A stretch of 64,000 bases of DNA from Ustulina deusta (GCA_023159155.1 JAJNNX010000003.1:1426001-1490000), one strand, 5' to 3'; shown: positions 48,789 to 60,450, counted from the stretch's first letter. Notes: a model not told the origin generated them from the letters alone. Made by a program: numbers and translations.

Positions 48789-51100
48789 CATAAAAATATA
48801 TGAAATAACACTCATTTGAACAAACCCTCCTCGACCACCCAGCTAGCTAGCCTAGCTCTACTTCTTGGATTCAATGAGGTCATGACAGTAATATATCATC
48901 GTACAGAATTTCATGCAACATATATATTGGTTGGGGGAATTTGATAACCTACAGGCGTTCTTGTCCTTTTCTTCTTTTCTTTTGTTATCATGGATCCATC
49001 CTCGCCTGTATATATAAACCCCAACCTTTATGTTCTCATGTCACTTAGATTATACCCCTAACAACCTCTTCGCGAAGTTGTCTGAAGAAAATAGAGAGGA
49101 CTGACATGATGTGGTGTGAAAAGATGTATGGCTCTGTGCCAGGTACTCATCGGTCAACGTGGTGAGAGAGTGAGCAATCATGATGAGATGTGAGATGAGG
49201 CGGTGAGGGTAGACTGACGTTCTTTGTCACTCGCCATGGAACTAGTAATGTTTGATACGCGTGCTGTCTGTTTGGACTTTGAGTTGAGGAAATCTTTTGT
49301 GGAATTGGACATGCGACATGGTACTAGGGGATAAGCACCACTACTACTGCAGCACTGGCAAAGCAAAAAGTTAATTCATACTAGATGGACTACCGTTCGT
49401 TTACCATTAGGACACATGACAAATTCCCTAACGGCGGGCATCAGGTAAATTGTTTTGATAGGCGATACGATATCTTTCTTATAAGTCTATTGTTACTACT
49501 ATTTCCACTACTATAGGTTCCTCCTCGGAGACTTTGAGTTCATACTCAGCCTTTGCCTTCTCTGCGTACCGCCATGCGACTCTTGCATTGACGACCTTGA
49601 CCTCACACCATCTTTGGGAAAGGGGCAATGATCGAGCAGTTAGTTGTTCCAGGCGTCGGCTTATTCATCCGACGTCTCAGGGGCCCAAGATATGCTTCGA
49701 TGTCCGGGAGAGAAAAAAAATATTTTGGAGCTGGGCCGAGCTTCTTCAGCCGTTCCTGTTCCTACTATTTCGAATGTTTGGGGACGGCGGTGAGCTCTGA
49801 CCAGCCAGTATGCGGACAGCGGCGAATCATCATTCATACGCCCCCGAATGCTAGTCCGCCGGGAACCTTGAAACCTTGAACGACGCATTAGCCACTTATT
49901 TGAGATTTGGCGGCGTGAGTCTTATCTTACCATGCTAACAAAAGCCAGCGCGGGGTCCTCATCGTTGAAAATTGCTCATACGGCTATTCCGTGAATCCTG
50001 CGACGTATAATCGCGGAATCGGAAAGGAAAGAGAAGCTGCAGTCGTGGTCGGTGGCGAAGGAAATGATACCAGCGCCGTCCTCTGATGGTCATCGATGAA
50101 CTCCGTCCGTTACTTATTCCTGTGGGTGTCAATGTATAGCTGGAAGTTGTCTGGTACTGCGCAACAGTCGGTATGACCACAATCGCCAGCCGCTCTTGCG
50201 CAGTTCAATGTTGAACTATTCTAATATTTGGGTAACTCAGGAAGATTTCTAGAAGGTAGTAACTTGACAGTTCAGCTGGTCCGGAACTAGTCCTCGAACC
50301 GACAACTACCCTAGACTTTGACTTTGATGTTTAAGCATGCCTGAATCAATTGCAGGTAAAGCCTCTCGGGTTCGTGATGCGACGGAAATAAGTAGCTCAA
50401 TTGCGTAATGTCAGGCTACCGTTAAAGCGTCAGCTTCAATATAGTCCACTCAGCTCATAGGCATTATCATGAGCATACTGACTTTTACCTCTCAAAATCC
50501 GATTGACTGCTGGCTCATCCAGTATCCTGCTGTCTTGTTTCCCCTATTACCCGTTGTCATTCGCGGCCCAAACTTTCCTTTGCATTTTCCCATTATAGAG
50601 TAGAAGCGACACTCCAGCCTTTCATGTTATCGCATGCAGACGCCAAAACTCGTGCCAGAGATGTTATTTGCATCCTATATGCCTAGGAGCTACGATACCG
50701 ATCGGCAGTCCTCCAGGGAGAAACATGAAATTTTGACCAATCAACTCTCTATTTACCCGCTGGCATCTAGGACTTCAGGCGCAAGCTCCATATGCCGAAT
50801 GTCATCGCGATAGTAGCTAAGTTTATATCCGGCTGGGCACATATATGTGTCGCTGGAGAGCGGGTGTACAAGCTCCGAAATAGCGCTGTTTTTCTGAATG
50901 GGATATAATATTGTCGATGGTCAGACAGTCAGTATTGCTTAAGCAGACTTCTGAATGGCTAGCGTTTATTCCAGCATGACCAACTTCAGATTAGATCAAG
51001 ATGGAAAAATCAATATCCGGATGCACTGATATAAAATCGTGCCCGCTCAGATACGCCTTTCGCTGGGTTTCCGTCGAGGCAGTCTAACCGATTGAACAAG
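48789..51100. other. intergenic region
   Basis: A TATATATAAA stretch at about 49008-49018 could be a promoter, but no coding frame follows it convincingly. Two overlapping frames at 49534-49879 (+) lack protein character. The last 100 bases hold the promoter of the GMC gene. Nothing else was found. Confidence 0.55.
51030..51036 (+). promoter_or_regulatory. TATA box of the GMC oxidoreductase gene
   Basis: TATAAAA starts 71 bases upstream of the ATG at 51101, a usual distance for a fungal TATA element. It is assigned from sequence and position only. Confidence 0.5.
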
Positions 51101-53436
51101 ATGAAGCCGAACACCAAGAAAGGCGTGATCTCGTGGGTGGCAGCGCTCATCCTCCTAGCCTCGGGTCTTGCAGTTGCCGCACCGGCAGCAGATGCAGCTC
51201 AAGCTACTGAATATGATTATGTCGTGGTCGGCAGCGGTCCTGGCGGCGGCCCTCTCGCCGTGAACCTCGCCAAGGCTGGGTACTCTGTCTTCCTGATCGA
51301 AGCCGGCGACGCCAGCGTGGCGACTGGCTTTGGCCAGTATCCGCCGTCTGTGACGTGGGACTTCTTCGTCAACCACTACCCTGAGGGAGACCCCAGGAAC
51401 AACCAGTACAGCCACTTGACCTGGAAGACGCCTGAGGGCCGTTACTGGGTTGGACAAACAGGCGCCCCAGCAGGCTCCAAAGTGTTGGGCGTGTACTATC
51501 CCCGCGGTAAGCCAACATGCACCACTACCAGTGGCTTCGCTCTCTCACGGCTGCGGGCTGAATGAGCACTGACAAGTACAAAGGCGCGACACTGGGTGGT
51601 TCCAGCATGATCAATGCCATGTGCACTTGGCTCCCCAGTGATAGCGACTGGAACTATGTGTACGAGTTGACCGGGGACGCAACTTGGAAGTAAGCATGCA
51701 TGGCCACCATCACGAATGAGAGAGAGTGTGTGAGTGTATGTGCTTGACCACCAACTCACCGTTAAACATCATAGAGCCGAGAACATGCGCAATACATTCA
51801 CCAAAATCGAGCACAACAACTACATGCCACAAGGCACAGCCGGCCACGGCTTCGACGGCTTCTTCCAGACCACAATGGGCGCCAAACTCCAGGCCCAGCG
51901 CGGTCCCTTAAGCGGCAACAAAGTGATGGCCGCCTACGCATCCGACCTCAACCTAACCATGTCGATGTCGGACCTCCTGCAGCGCGACCCCAACGCCCTC
52001 TCCGCAGACCGCGACACGACGTCCAGCATCTACGGCCTGGTGCAACACCAGTACACCAACGGCAACCGGTACAGCGCACGCGACTACATCCAGGCCGCGC
52101 AACAAAACACCTCGATCCCGCTCACCGTCTCGCTCAACTCCCTCGCAACGCGCGTCCTCTTCGACACCACCACCAACAGCAGCTCCAGATGCAGCTCGTC
52201 TGGCGCCAGCACCCCCCGCGCCACGGGCGTCGAATACCTCGAAGGGAAATCGCTCTACGCCGCCGACAGCCGCCGCGCGTCCGGCTCGACGGGCACCAGG
52301 AAATCCGTCACGGCCAGGCGGGAAGTCGTCGTCTCGGGCGGCGCCTTCAACTCGCCTCAGCTCCTCATGCTCTCCGGCGTCGGGCCCGCAGACCACCTGC
52401 AGCAGTTCGACATCCCGGTGATCAAGGACTTGCCCGGCGTCGGGCAGCACCTAGTTAGTCCCCTGGAGTCTTATATTCCCCCTTTTGGCATGTCTCAGAG
52501 CCCTAAAATTGCCTTAACGGGCATTTTCTGCTCCTGCTACTCCTGCATGCTCCCGAAAACCTGAGTAATTCTTACTATGAGTGGACATTATTGACTCCAG
52601 TGTTATAACAGATGGACAACCAGGAGATGCCGATTGTCGGCTCCGGCAGCGGCGGCAGCGGCTCGGCGGGCGTCGCCATGATCCGCACCTCACACCCCGC
52701 GCACGGAAACGAGCGCGACATGTTCCTCATGGGCGGACAGGGGTAAGTCGAAGTCCACGCTTTCCCACCCTCTCTTTCCCGAACGGGGAGTAGGATTATC
52801 CCAAGGTGTGTATAGGACGGGACAGAGGACTAGACTAACGAGGGGGCAACCGATCCGCGCAGTTTTCTCTTCCGCGGCTTCTGGCCCGACAACCAGACGG
52901 CCCAGCTCCCGGCGGACCCGCCGCAGCCGTACGGCGTGAGCATGGTGAAGGGGTCCTCGGTGAACAACAAGGGGTGGGTTCGGCTGCGGTCGGCGGACCC
53001 GCAGGACGCCCCCGAGATCAACTTCAACCACTACGCGGCGGGCGCCGAGTTCGACCTGGCGGCCATGAAGGACGTCGTCGCATGGGTGCGGCGCATCTAC
53101 CTGGCCATCGGCATCACGCCGCGGGAGCCGCCGTGCTCGGGCGCGCTCGACGCGAACGGCGCCTGCGGCGCCGAGGACGACGCCTGGCTGCACAAGCAGA
53201 CCTTCGGACACCACCCCACCAGCACCAACCGCATCGGCGCCGACAACGACACGATGGCCGTGCTCGACAGCAAGTTCCGGGTCCGCGGCGTCGCGGGCCT
53301 CCGCGTCGTCGACGCCAGCGCCTTCGCCCGCATCCCCGGCGTCTTCCCCGTCGTCTCGACCTTCTTGATCTCGCAGAAGGCCGCCGACGAGATGATTGCC
53401 GAGGCGCGGGGGGCGGCGGCGAGGGCGCGGTGTTAG
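51101..53436 (+). CDS. secreted GMC-family FAD oxidoreductase
   Basis: Five exons: 51101-51506, 51584-51689, 51775-52453, 52612-52742 and 52863-53436, giving 631 residues with every junction in frame. An N-terminal signal peptide is clear (basic start, hydrophobic [17 protein letters not shown], likely cleavage after the ADAA region). FAD-binding motif [20 protein letters not shown] and the E of FLIEAG follow. [11 protein letters not shown] matches the first GMC signature, and [19 protein letters not shown] the second. In the C-terminal part [11 protein letters not shown] contains the first catalytic His. The residue aligned with the second catalytic His/Asn is Phe ([10 protein letters not shown]), as remembered for some fungal GMC subfamilies. 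Members oxidise alcohols or sugars; the substrate here is unknown. No haem domain is present, so it is not a full cellobiose dehydrogenase. Exons 3 and 5 have very GC-rich third positions. Confidence 0.93.
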
Positions 53437-54375
53437 TTAGGAACGCGAGGGACGGGGTTGTGAGGACGGACGTGGATCCAAGTTTCGTTGTTTCGTGAGT
53501 CCGCGGTGGTCGGTTGACTGACTACCTAGGTAGGTAGGTTGGGTCGGCATATGCTTCTGTGCCGACTGTTCAATGTTGCGCATCGGGGACACGGTCGCGA
53601 GGCTGCTGGAGGCTATCGGATGTACATATCGCTACGTGCATGCCTGGGCCGGAATGGAAAGCCTTTGCTGCGGTTACGTGTTTGGAGACGCATCATCACC
53701 TGTCGTGGGTAGGAAATGCACACATGAGGTAGGTATGTATGTATGTATGTATCTTCTATCGGGGACCCGCAACATCGGCTTTGCGATCCCTTTTCACAGA
53801 ACTTACCCGGGAGTGTTGCAGTCCCACCAGAAGTACTACCTAGGTAGATAGCTGGTCCGAGGAAGGGAAAAAATGTACCGCTTCTGCTGCCATGGCTGCA
53901 CACTAGTCATCTGGCTCTATGAGTCGATTCAAATATATGTTTGGTGTGGTTATTCAACAACGCTTTCTAAAACCATATGGCGTAATTATCCTTCCGCGAT
54001 GAGTCGTAGAAATAGTAGCCATACATCATCATGTTCAACTGCAGCTGTGAAGCCAAATAAATTTGTCGTCTGAACCGCAACATCTCAGCTCGTTGTATTA
54101 TTTACGAAGCCCTGGGACTCGGGACGACGATGGAATGATGAAACGTTTCTTCCCTGGCCGATAGACTTGCCGTGCCCTAGAGCTTAATCATCATCAGGCT
54201 ATATAATACGTACAAGTACTTTCCTCTCCTTGTGCCCTCGTTTTGAACGGAACGAGGGATCTTTTGTGTCGCACTTTTTTCGCTGCACGTATACGTGGCT
54301 CCCAAATAGGAACCTGCTTGAATTACATAAGCATGCTATATTAAGTAAGTAAGCAGGCTGCAGGCGCCCCCTATC
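53437..54375. other. intergenic region
   Basis: No gene seen. It contains TACCTAGGTAGGTAGG (53523-53538), TACCTAGGTAGAT (53837-53849) and a (GTAT)n microsatellite (53733-53752). The GMC gene points into it, and the DUF1593 pseudogene ends at its right border. Confidence 0.6.
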
Positions 54376-55745
54376 TTAAAGTGACTTGACCACGATTCTC
54401 CTATAGGTATATAGAGGATACGCTCCGTTTGTTGACCTAACCTGGAGAATGATGTGCCATTCTACCCCCTCGAACACTGAAACCTTGGGAATGTGATTAA
54501 CGATGCGGACCTTGCTTCCTAGAGCAACATTTTCAAATCCAGTTGCCTTCACCGGCAGGGTCCCGTTGGTTCCCCTTTGCGGTGCTAGGGCTTGTACCTG
54601 CAAGAAACATTGGTTGAGCTGTTGTCCTCCTTGCGGCAGCCCGGCCTCGATATATGTGTACCACTCGAACTCGAGATATGCATCGTTCCTTGGATCGTCG
54701 GGGCTATACGACTTGCCGGCGTCGAGTATTATTGAGCCGTTGACTGGAAGTTGAAATTGCAAAGGCTGGGTGCCTCGGGTCCCGTTCACGTCGATCACAG
54801 GAGGATGAGCTACTTCGGAGAGGCTTGAAGTTAGCGACCATTGCATCCGCGCGGCGAAACGCATCTCGCCATCGCCAAATCATTGCTTGTGGACTCGTAT
54901 ATCGTCCCGTCAACCCAACAGCGCGGTCACGGGACGTGACGTGCCATATTCTTGGATATCCTCGGATTCCGTAATGCGTGTGTAACGTCCGCCCCATCTG
55001 CGACGAATGTATGCTCCACTATCGTCTTGATCCGAGATCGGATAGACTCTTAGTCGTGAACGGAGTTCGGCCGCTACCAAGGCGGAATTCTCTCGTTCAA
55101 TGTGTTGAAGGGCTTGTGCCAAAACATTGGCACCACCCCAGATACTCACATACAGGGGATCCTCCGATTTTTCAAGAGACCGAATGAGCAGTGAGGCTCC
55201 TTCGCTAATTGTTTGATTGAGAGCATTATTTCCGTAAACCTTGATTTATTATTATAAGTATTATACTCTTGGGAGTTCGAAAATGAGTTGGTTCACGGGG
55301 TTTTCCGTTGTATCAAGAAACCGGATCCAGGATTTAGAAAATATCACTAACTGACCTTCGGCCCAGATACAACCAAGTCCTTAAGCTGCGCGGCCGTCCG
55401 GAACTGAGATTCAGGATGCACGTGACTATTTAAATTGTCAACTACTAGCCTGTAAGCATCAATGATTTCATTGATGGCTTCAGGGTGTGTGATATTTGGT
55501 AAGCTGGCGGAGGTCGTAGCGCAAAGACCGTGCAGATCGAATCCGTTCGAGTATAACAGTAGTCGAACCATCGACATATAGTCGTCTGGTTCGTTTAGAA
55601 TATTCGTTAGCATAAAAAGTCGCGGCTTCGTTGGAAAATTCGGCAGTATGGCGAGATTGGGTGGGAGGGCTTGCTGTATAGCAGAGGCCTGTGGTATAAG
55701 GACTTGCACCGCCACAATGGCGAGGTAAACCAGTTGAACTACCAT
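54376..55745 (-). pseudogene. broken DUF1593 (nucleoside-hydrolase-like, Sde182-type) gene
   Basis: The frame begins at the ATG at 55745 with a signal peptide (VQLVYLAIVAVQVLIPQASA), then KPRLFMLTNILNEPDD and RLLLYSNGFDLHGL, the DUF1593 N-terminal pattern. An intron (GTCAGT, 55355-55240) leads to VSIWGGANVLAQAL and LRVYPISDQDDSG. There IRR is joined directly to RWGGRYTR. In intact members as I remember them roughly 100 residues lie between (FPDLFYI... to the GDTPSFL and GGWGGRY blocks), so the centre is deleted in frame. The frame then meets TGA at 54912-54910. SPQAMIWRWRDAF continues in another frame, and near 54862 the original frame resumes (RFAARMQWSLTSSLSEVAHP) to a normal C-terminus ending YRRIVVKSL at 54376. 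Continuous homology leaves no room for introns at the shifts. Intact members are secreted proteins of fungi and bacteria with uncertain substrates. Confidence 0.85.
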
Positions 55746-56530
55746 GGCGAGATCGTCTGAAGCTGGAGTAATTCAAGCCTGGGTTCAATCAGATACCGTG
55801 AGGCCACTATGTCAGCCATGATCCTCCTCCTACTTCCTAGGCGTTCAGCCGCTTTTAAAGGTCACTTAAACACTAGATTTCGAATTCCACGAATAAAAAC
55901 GGCAGTGACGACGTACATGGGTGGGAATGGCATGCAAAGGAGTGGTTGTAGTGTACGTGCGAAATTATTGCTAGAATTAGTCACAAGAAGCCTCCACACG
56001 TCTTTTTCGTATTGACATACGAAAAAGTGATCCTCCAGTTTGCCTATCAGATTGCACTGGCTCATATGTCCATTTCAACAGTGGTAAACGAAGTGGACCT
56101 CGAACCCACAGTCACATCATGTCGTTTTGAGAACGACGATGAGGTAGCTCGTAGAATGAATTTTCGCTTCTCTAACCGAAAAACACCCCGAACTTTCTTC
56201 CCCAGCATACATGGGTCTGTAACCCGGGTTATACGCTCATATCGTATTGCGCCGGTTCAAATCACATCTGGCGGTCGTTCCGGGGATGGGATATGTGTAT
56301 TAATTTCCGAGCTAATCATGCGGTAATCTTCTCTGTTGCCTAGCCCAGGTCACAGGAAGCAGAATGATGCCAATAGATTGGGTAAAGTTTGTCGGTGCGT
56401 CCGAGTACAATATAGCTCGGCGAGGAATTAAGTGAGGCGAGATGCTTTGCTATATATTGCACAACCCTTTTGCCCTGCAACCGAATTTATCACCTTGAAA
56501 GCTTCCCTACAACTAATACAGTACTTCGAT
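55746..56530. other. divergent promoter region between the DUF1593 and GH3 pseudogenes
   Basis: 785 bases separate the two starts, so both genes probably shared control sequences. A TATATAT sequence at 56451-56457 precedes the GH3 ATG by 74 bases. A 104-codon frame at 56012-56326 (+) has no recognised feature. The composition is moderately AT-rich. Confidence 0.6.
56451..56457 (+). promoter_or_regulatory. TATA-like element of the GH3 gene
   Basis: TATATAT lies 74 bases before the ATG at 56531, similar in spacing to the TATA element of the GMC gene. It is assigned by position only. Confidence 0.4.
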
Positions 56531-58834
56531 ATGGGTTCTACGACCTCTATGCTTATCTCCTTTTTTATGTTATGGCCTGTAACCGCGGTATTTGTCCGGC
56601 CAAACTGCTCGAATATTAGCAATGATATTTGCAATACCTCCTTATCACCATCAAGTCGAGCGGCGGCTCTTTCTCTAGCCGCGACAGTAGAAGAAAAGGT
56701 CGCTAATCTGGTCAAGTAAGCTGTCATGCAACGCACGTCATATTTGCTGTTAATATCATTTAGCAATGGCACGGGCATTCCAAGGCTTAATATCCCTGCT
56801 TATGAATGGTGGAATGAAGGACTCCACGGTCTCGGCTTCTCAGAGGGCGTCGACTTCGGTGTCAACCTTTCCGTAGGTGTTATACCCTCCGGCGAACCCT
56901 TCTCATGGGCAACGTCGTTTGCAAATCCAATCCTCCTAGACGCTGCGTTTGACGACGCGATGATCCAGAGAGTTGCAGAAATCATCAGTACTGAAGCCCG
57001 AGCCTTCAACAATTTCGGGAGAGCAGGACTAGATCTTTGGACTCCCAATATCAACCCCTATAAGGATCCACGTTGGGGAAGAGGTATGGAAACACCAGGA
57101 GAAGATCCTTTGCGCGTCAAGAACTATGTCAAATACTTCGTGCTGGGTTTAGAGGGGCCACCTGCATCATATCCGAAGAAGACAATTGCAACTTGCAAAC
57201 ACTTTGCCGGTTATGACCTTGAAAATGGAAATTCCTCCAACCGCCATAGTTTTTCGACGCCATCATCTCTACCCAGGACCTTGTCGAGTACTATCTACCA
57301 CCGTGTGCCAACAGCTATCTTCTCGACACTATTCTCCGCGGCCATTGGAACTGGACAGCTGAGCACCAATACGTTGTAACCGATTGTGGGGTACTGGTGG
57401 ACACATTCTGCTCACAACTATACGCAGACAGCGACCGAAGCAGCGGCTGCACTACTCAATGCCGGTTCAGACAACCTTTGTTCCGCTTCCTCTTCAGATA
57501 TAAGCAACGCGTACAACACATCATTGTTGTCGGAATCTGATGTGGACCGGGCATTCCGCCGCCAGACCGAAGGGCTTGTTCGGCTTGGATATTTTGATCC
57601 TCCCGAGAGCAATCCTTGGTACAACCTTTCGTGGAACGACGTGGGGACTTCCGAGACCGAGCAGTTCGCTCGACGAAGTGCCGCGGACAGCATGGTGCTT
57701 TTGAAGAACCAAGATACCTTGCCTTTAAACATAGACGCTCGCTCGCCCGCTCTGGTCGGTTTCTGGGCAAATGCAACATGGGAGCTTGTGGGAACATACT
57801 TCGGCGTTTCTCCCTTCTATCATAGTGCTCTATTCGCTGCGCAGCAGTTAGGCTTTGAGACTTATTATGCCCAAGACGCCTCCTTGGCGTATAATGACAG
57901 CCTTGCGAACCTTGGGGGAAGCATAGAAGCAGCGACCAAGGCTGATGTCGTTCTCTACTTCGGAGGGATTGATCTCAAGATCGAGAGTGAAGAAAACGAC
58001 AGAGAAGCTATCTCCTGGAGCACGCCACAACTCATCGAGATCGAGCACATCTGTGCACTCGGCAAACCCTGTGTCGTCATCCAGTTCGGCGACCAGCTGG
58101 ACAATACGCCGCTGTTGTCGAATCCCAACGTGTCAGCGATACTCTGGGCTGGATATCCGGGCCAAGATGGGGGGCCAGCTGTATTCGATGTGCTGACTGG
58201 CAAGGTACCTCCAGCCGGGCGGTTGCCCGTCAGTCAATACCCGGCAGACTACGTAGAGCGTATATCGATGACTGATATGAGCTTGCGGCCCAGCAATTCC
58301 AGTCCCTGTCGGACTTATAAATTCTTTGATGGCGCAGTCCAGCCATTTGGATACGGATTGCACTACTCTCGCTTTTCCGCGTCGTTTAGGAACTTTTCTC
58401 GTCAAGGAATGGGTATTCCAAATTTCAGACAGGATTCTGGCCCGACGTTCCGGATCGCCGGGTGTGTATCGGGGTGTTCGGAAACATATCAAGATTTATG
58501 CCCCTTTGGAACCATCACGGTTGATGTGGTGAACGAGGGCGATATTACCTCGGACTTCGTGTTGCTTGTCTTTCTTGCTGGAGGGCACGGTCCGACGCCA
58601 TATCCGATTAAGGAGCTCGTTGCTTACCATCGTTTGCACGATGTCGCTGCTGGAGACCGCCAATCTGTAAGGCTCGACTTGACTCTGGGAAATTTGGCAA
58701 GAGTAGACGATAATGGAAATACCGTTCTCTATCCTGGGACCTACGATATACTCCTCGATGTTCCAACCCAGGCTTCGACTAGCTTTCGATTATCCGGGGA
58801 GGAGACAGTGTTAGATCTCTGGCCGCAGCCCTAA
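56531..58834 (+). pseudogene. broken GH3 family gene, beta-xylosidase type
   Basis: Exon 1 (56531-56715) starts with a hydrophobic signal-like stretch (SMLISFFMLWPVTAVFV) and ends in TVEEKVANLV. An intron (GTAAGC to TTTAG) leads at 56764 to GTGIPRLNIPAYEWWNEGLH and RWGRGMETPGEDP, the N-terminal GH3 pattern. After KHFAGYDLEN the frame shifts near 57251. The next conserved block, FDAIISTQDLVEYYLPP then CANSYLLDTILRGHWNW and VVTDCG with the likely nucleophile Asp, is readable only in another frame and lacks about 25 residues that intact xylosidases carry between PP and CANSY. Near 57410 the original frame returns (SAHNYTQTATEAA). Between the shifts the original frame has a TAA at 57377-57379. 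The rest (GLVRLGYFDPPESNP, WAGYPGQDGGPAVFDVLTGK, PAGRLPVSQYP, a fibronectin-like C-terminus) is intact to 58834. It would have acted outside the cell on xylan-derived oligosaccharides. Confidence 0.88.
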
Positions 58835-59830
58835 AAGTGGCCAAAGCTCTCTAAGCGATATACATACAAGTGACGAGTAGTTATTGAATATCAGGGATAT
58901 AGCCAGTTCAGGATTGCTCTGTCAGACACATAATAGATCTCAATGTATTTGGACTAACTATTCTAATTGAGGTGGGAGTTCTAGGGTCCATTTATACTCC
59001 GTATGGATCAACATTCTCGACTTCAGTACCTTGTGGCTTGTCTCGGTGTTAACCGCAATTATTGCCGTTGTGACATTATCCTCCGCCATATCACCGCGCC
59101 GTCTATTTTGGGCGCGTGAAATTCTTTGAGAATGTACAAGGATTATGGATTCTACAAGGTCATAGGATTATGGCCCAATATATAGCTTTCTACTTTATAC
59201 GAACCGCCTAATATTTGATAGTCGATTGTTACCTGTTGTATAATATACAAACACAGCTAGCCGGCAAGTATCATTCTACGACCTTTTTATTAATAAGTGC
59301 AGTCTAGGGTAGAGGAGTAAGTCGAAGTGTAGATATCACTTCATGATATAAGTGGTAGAAAGCTAGTCTACAGCTGTTGCCAGGCGCAATTGAATTGCCG
59401 GGTGCTAGATAGAGGCATCATAGCGGGGATGGAGCGATTGTAGTGGGTTAGGTAATTGATAAATTGGGCCTTATACCTTCCCAACAGAGACACTCAGGGG
59501 GCTTCGTCACCTAACTTACCTCGTACGTTTTTTTTCCTGGTAGTTTTGTCACTGATATTAATACCTAGATGAAATATTGATTTTTTTTTTAATTTATTTT
59601 CTTTTTTTTAAGTAATAATTAACGGCTTAATAGCAGAAACAATCTCATTTGATTTCAATTCTATCCCGTATCGCTTTAGCTACGTACAGTGTAAGCAAAT
59701 TTTAGCTAGCACTAGGTATTGAACTATCTACTACCAGTAAAGCTAACCTGTTAAGCTGATAGCTCGAAAATCTGGAGCCCTCTTAGAGCAGTGCCTGTCG
59801 GTGGTTAGCGATCTTCCAGCACCGCAGAAA
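58835..59830. other. intergenic AT-rich region
   Basis: No gene. A T/A-rich tract lies at about 59579-59630, and most of the stretch is AT-rich. A splice-like AG precedes the next gene's ATG, but no upstream exon could be supported. Confidence 0.6.
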
Positions 59831-60450
59831 ATGGAGGACCTCGTCAACATTCCCGAGGCCAAGGCCAAATCTATCCTACTAGCTCTTTGCTCGGATGATT
59901 CGGCATTGGCACGGCGAGCCTCTGAAATGCTTGGCCGCATGGAAGCCCTCGAGCGTCGCCCGAAGAGAAAGGCCGACTCTATAATTAAGATTTGCCTTCA
60001 ATGCCAGGACCCCTTTCACGAAGAAGACAACAATGTCAATGCTTGCAGATACCACGACGGTAAGTGGGATGCGACATATACTTCTCACAAGCCTAGTTCA
60101 CGTTACATACGGTATATGCTAATCTATGCCAATCAATCAAAGGCGAGCTGAATGTGGATTACGACTCGGAGGTTTGGGACGATCACGACGAGGACTGTCA
60201 CGGTATGATCGACACTGTCGAAAATCGCGTCGAATTTCCCGAGGGTTTCATTTGGGACTGCTGTGGTAAATTGGGTTATCGCGGCGGGTGTAAACGCGGC
60301 AGACACGATGCGCTCGATGGCCCGCGAGGCAAGTATGGAGATAAACCAGGGACGTACCACCATCCCGTTGAAATTTCATCGGGAGATGAACAAGGTTCTC
60401 AAGAGGGTAAATCCGAAAACGGCGACGACCAAAACGACGATGATGAATGA
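59831..60450 (+). CDS. small CHORD-like zinc-binding protein
   Basis: Two exons, 59831-60059 and 60143-60450 (donor GTAAGT, acceptor AAAG), giving 178 residues. The N-terminus is a short helical region (IPEAKAKSILLALCSDDSAL), followed by a basic patch (RRPKRKADS). Then come C55-x2-C58-x3-F (ICLQCQDPF), C72-x2-H75-x-G (CRYHDG), an acidic loop with DEDCHG, FIWDCC (C116, C117) and GC-x4-H (GGCKRGRH, C126, H131). This order, Cx2C..Cx2HxG..WxCC..GCx4H, is close to the CHORD zinc-binding module known from Rar1/CHP-1 proteins, though only one copy is present. It ends in an acidic Gly/Asp tail. The partner is unknown; CHORD proteins act as Hsp90 and Sgt1 cofactors, but transferring that role is inference. 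An upstream exon is possible because the frame stays open before the ATG. Confidence 0.8.

Noticed and set aside
52974..53498. 174-codon Arg/Gly/Pro-rich frame
   Set aside because: It is a shadow of GMC exon 5 caused by GC-rich third positions.
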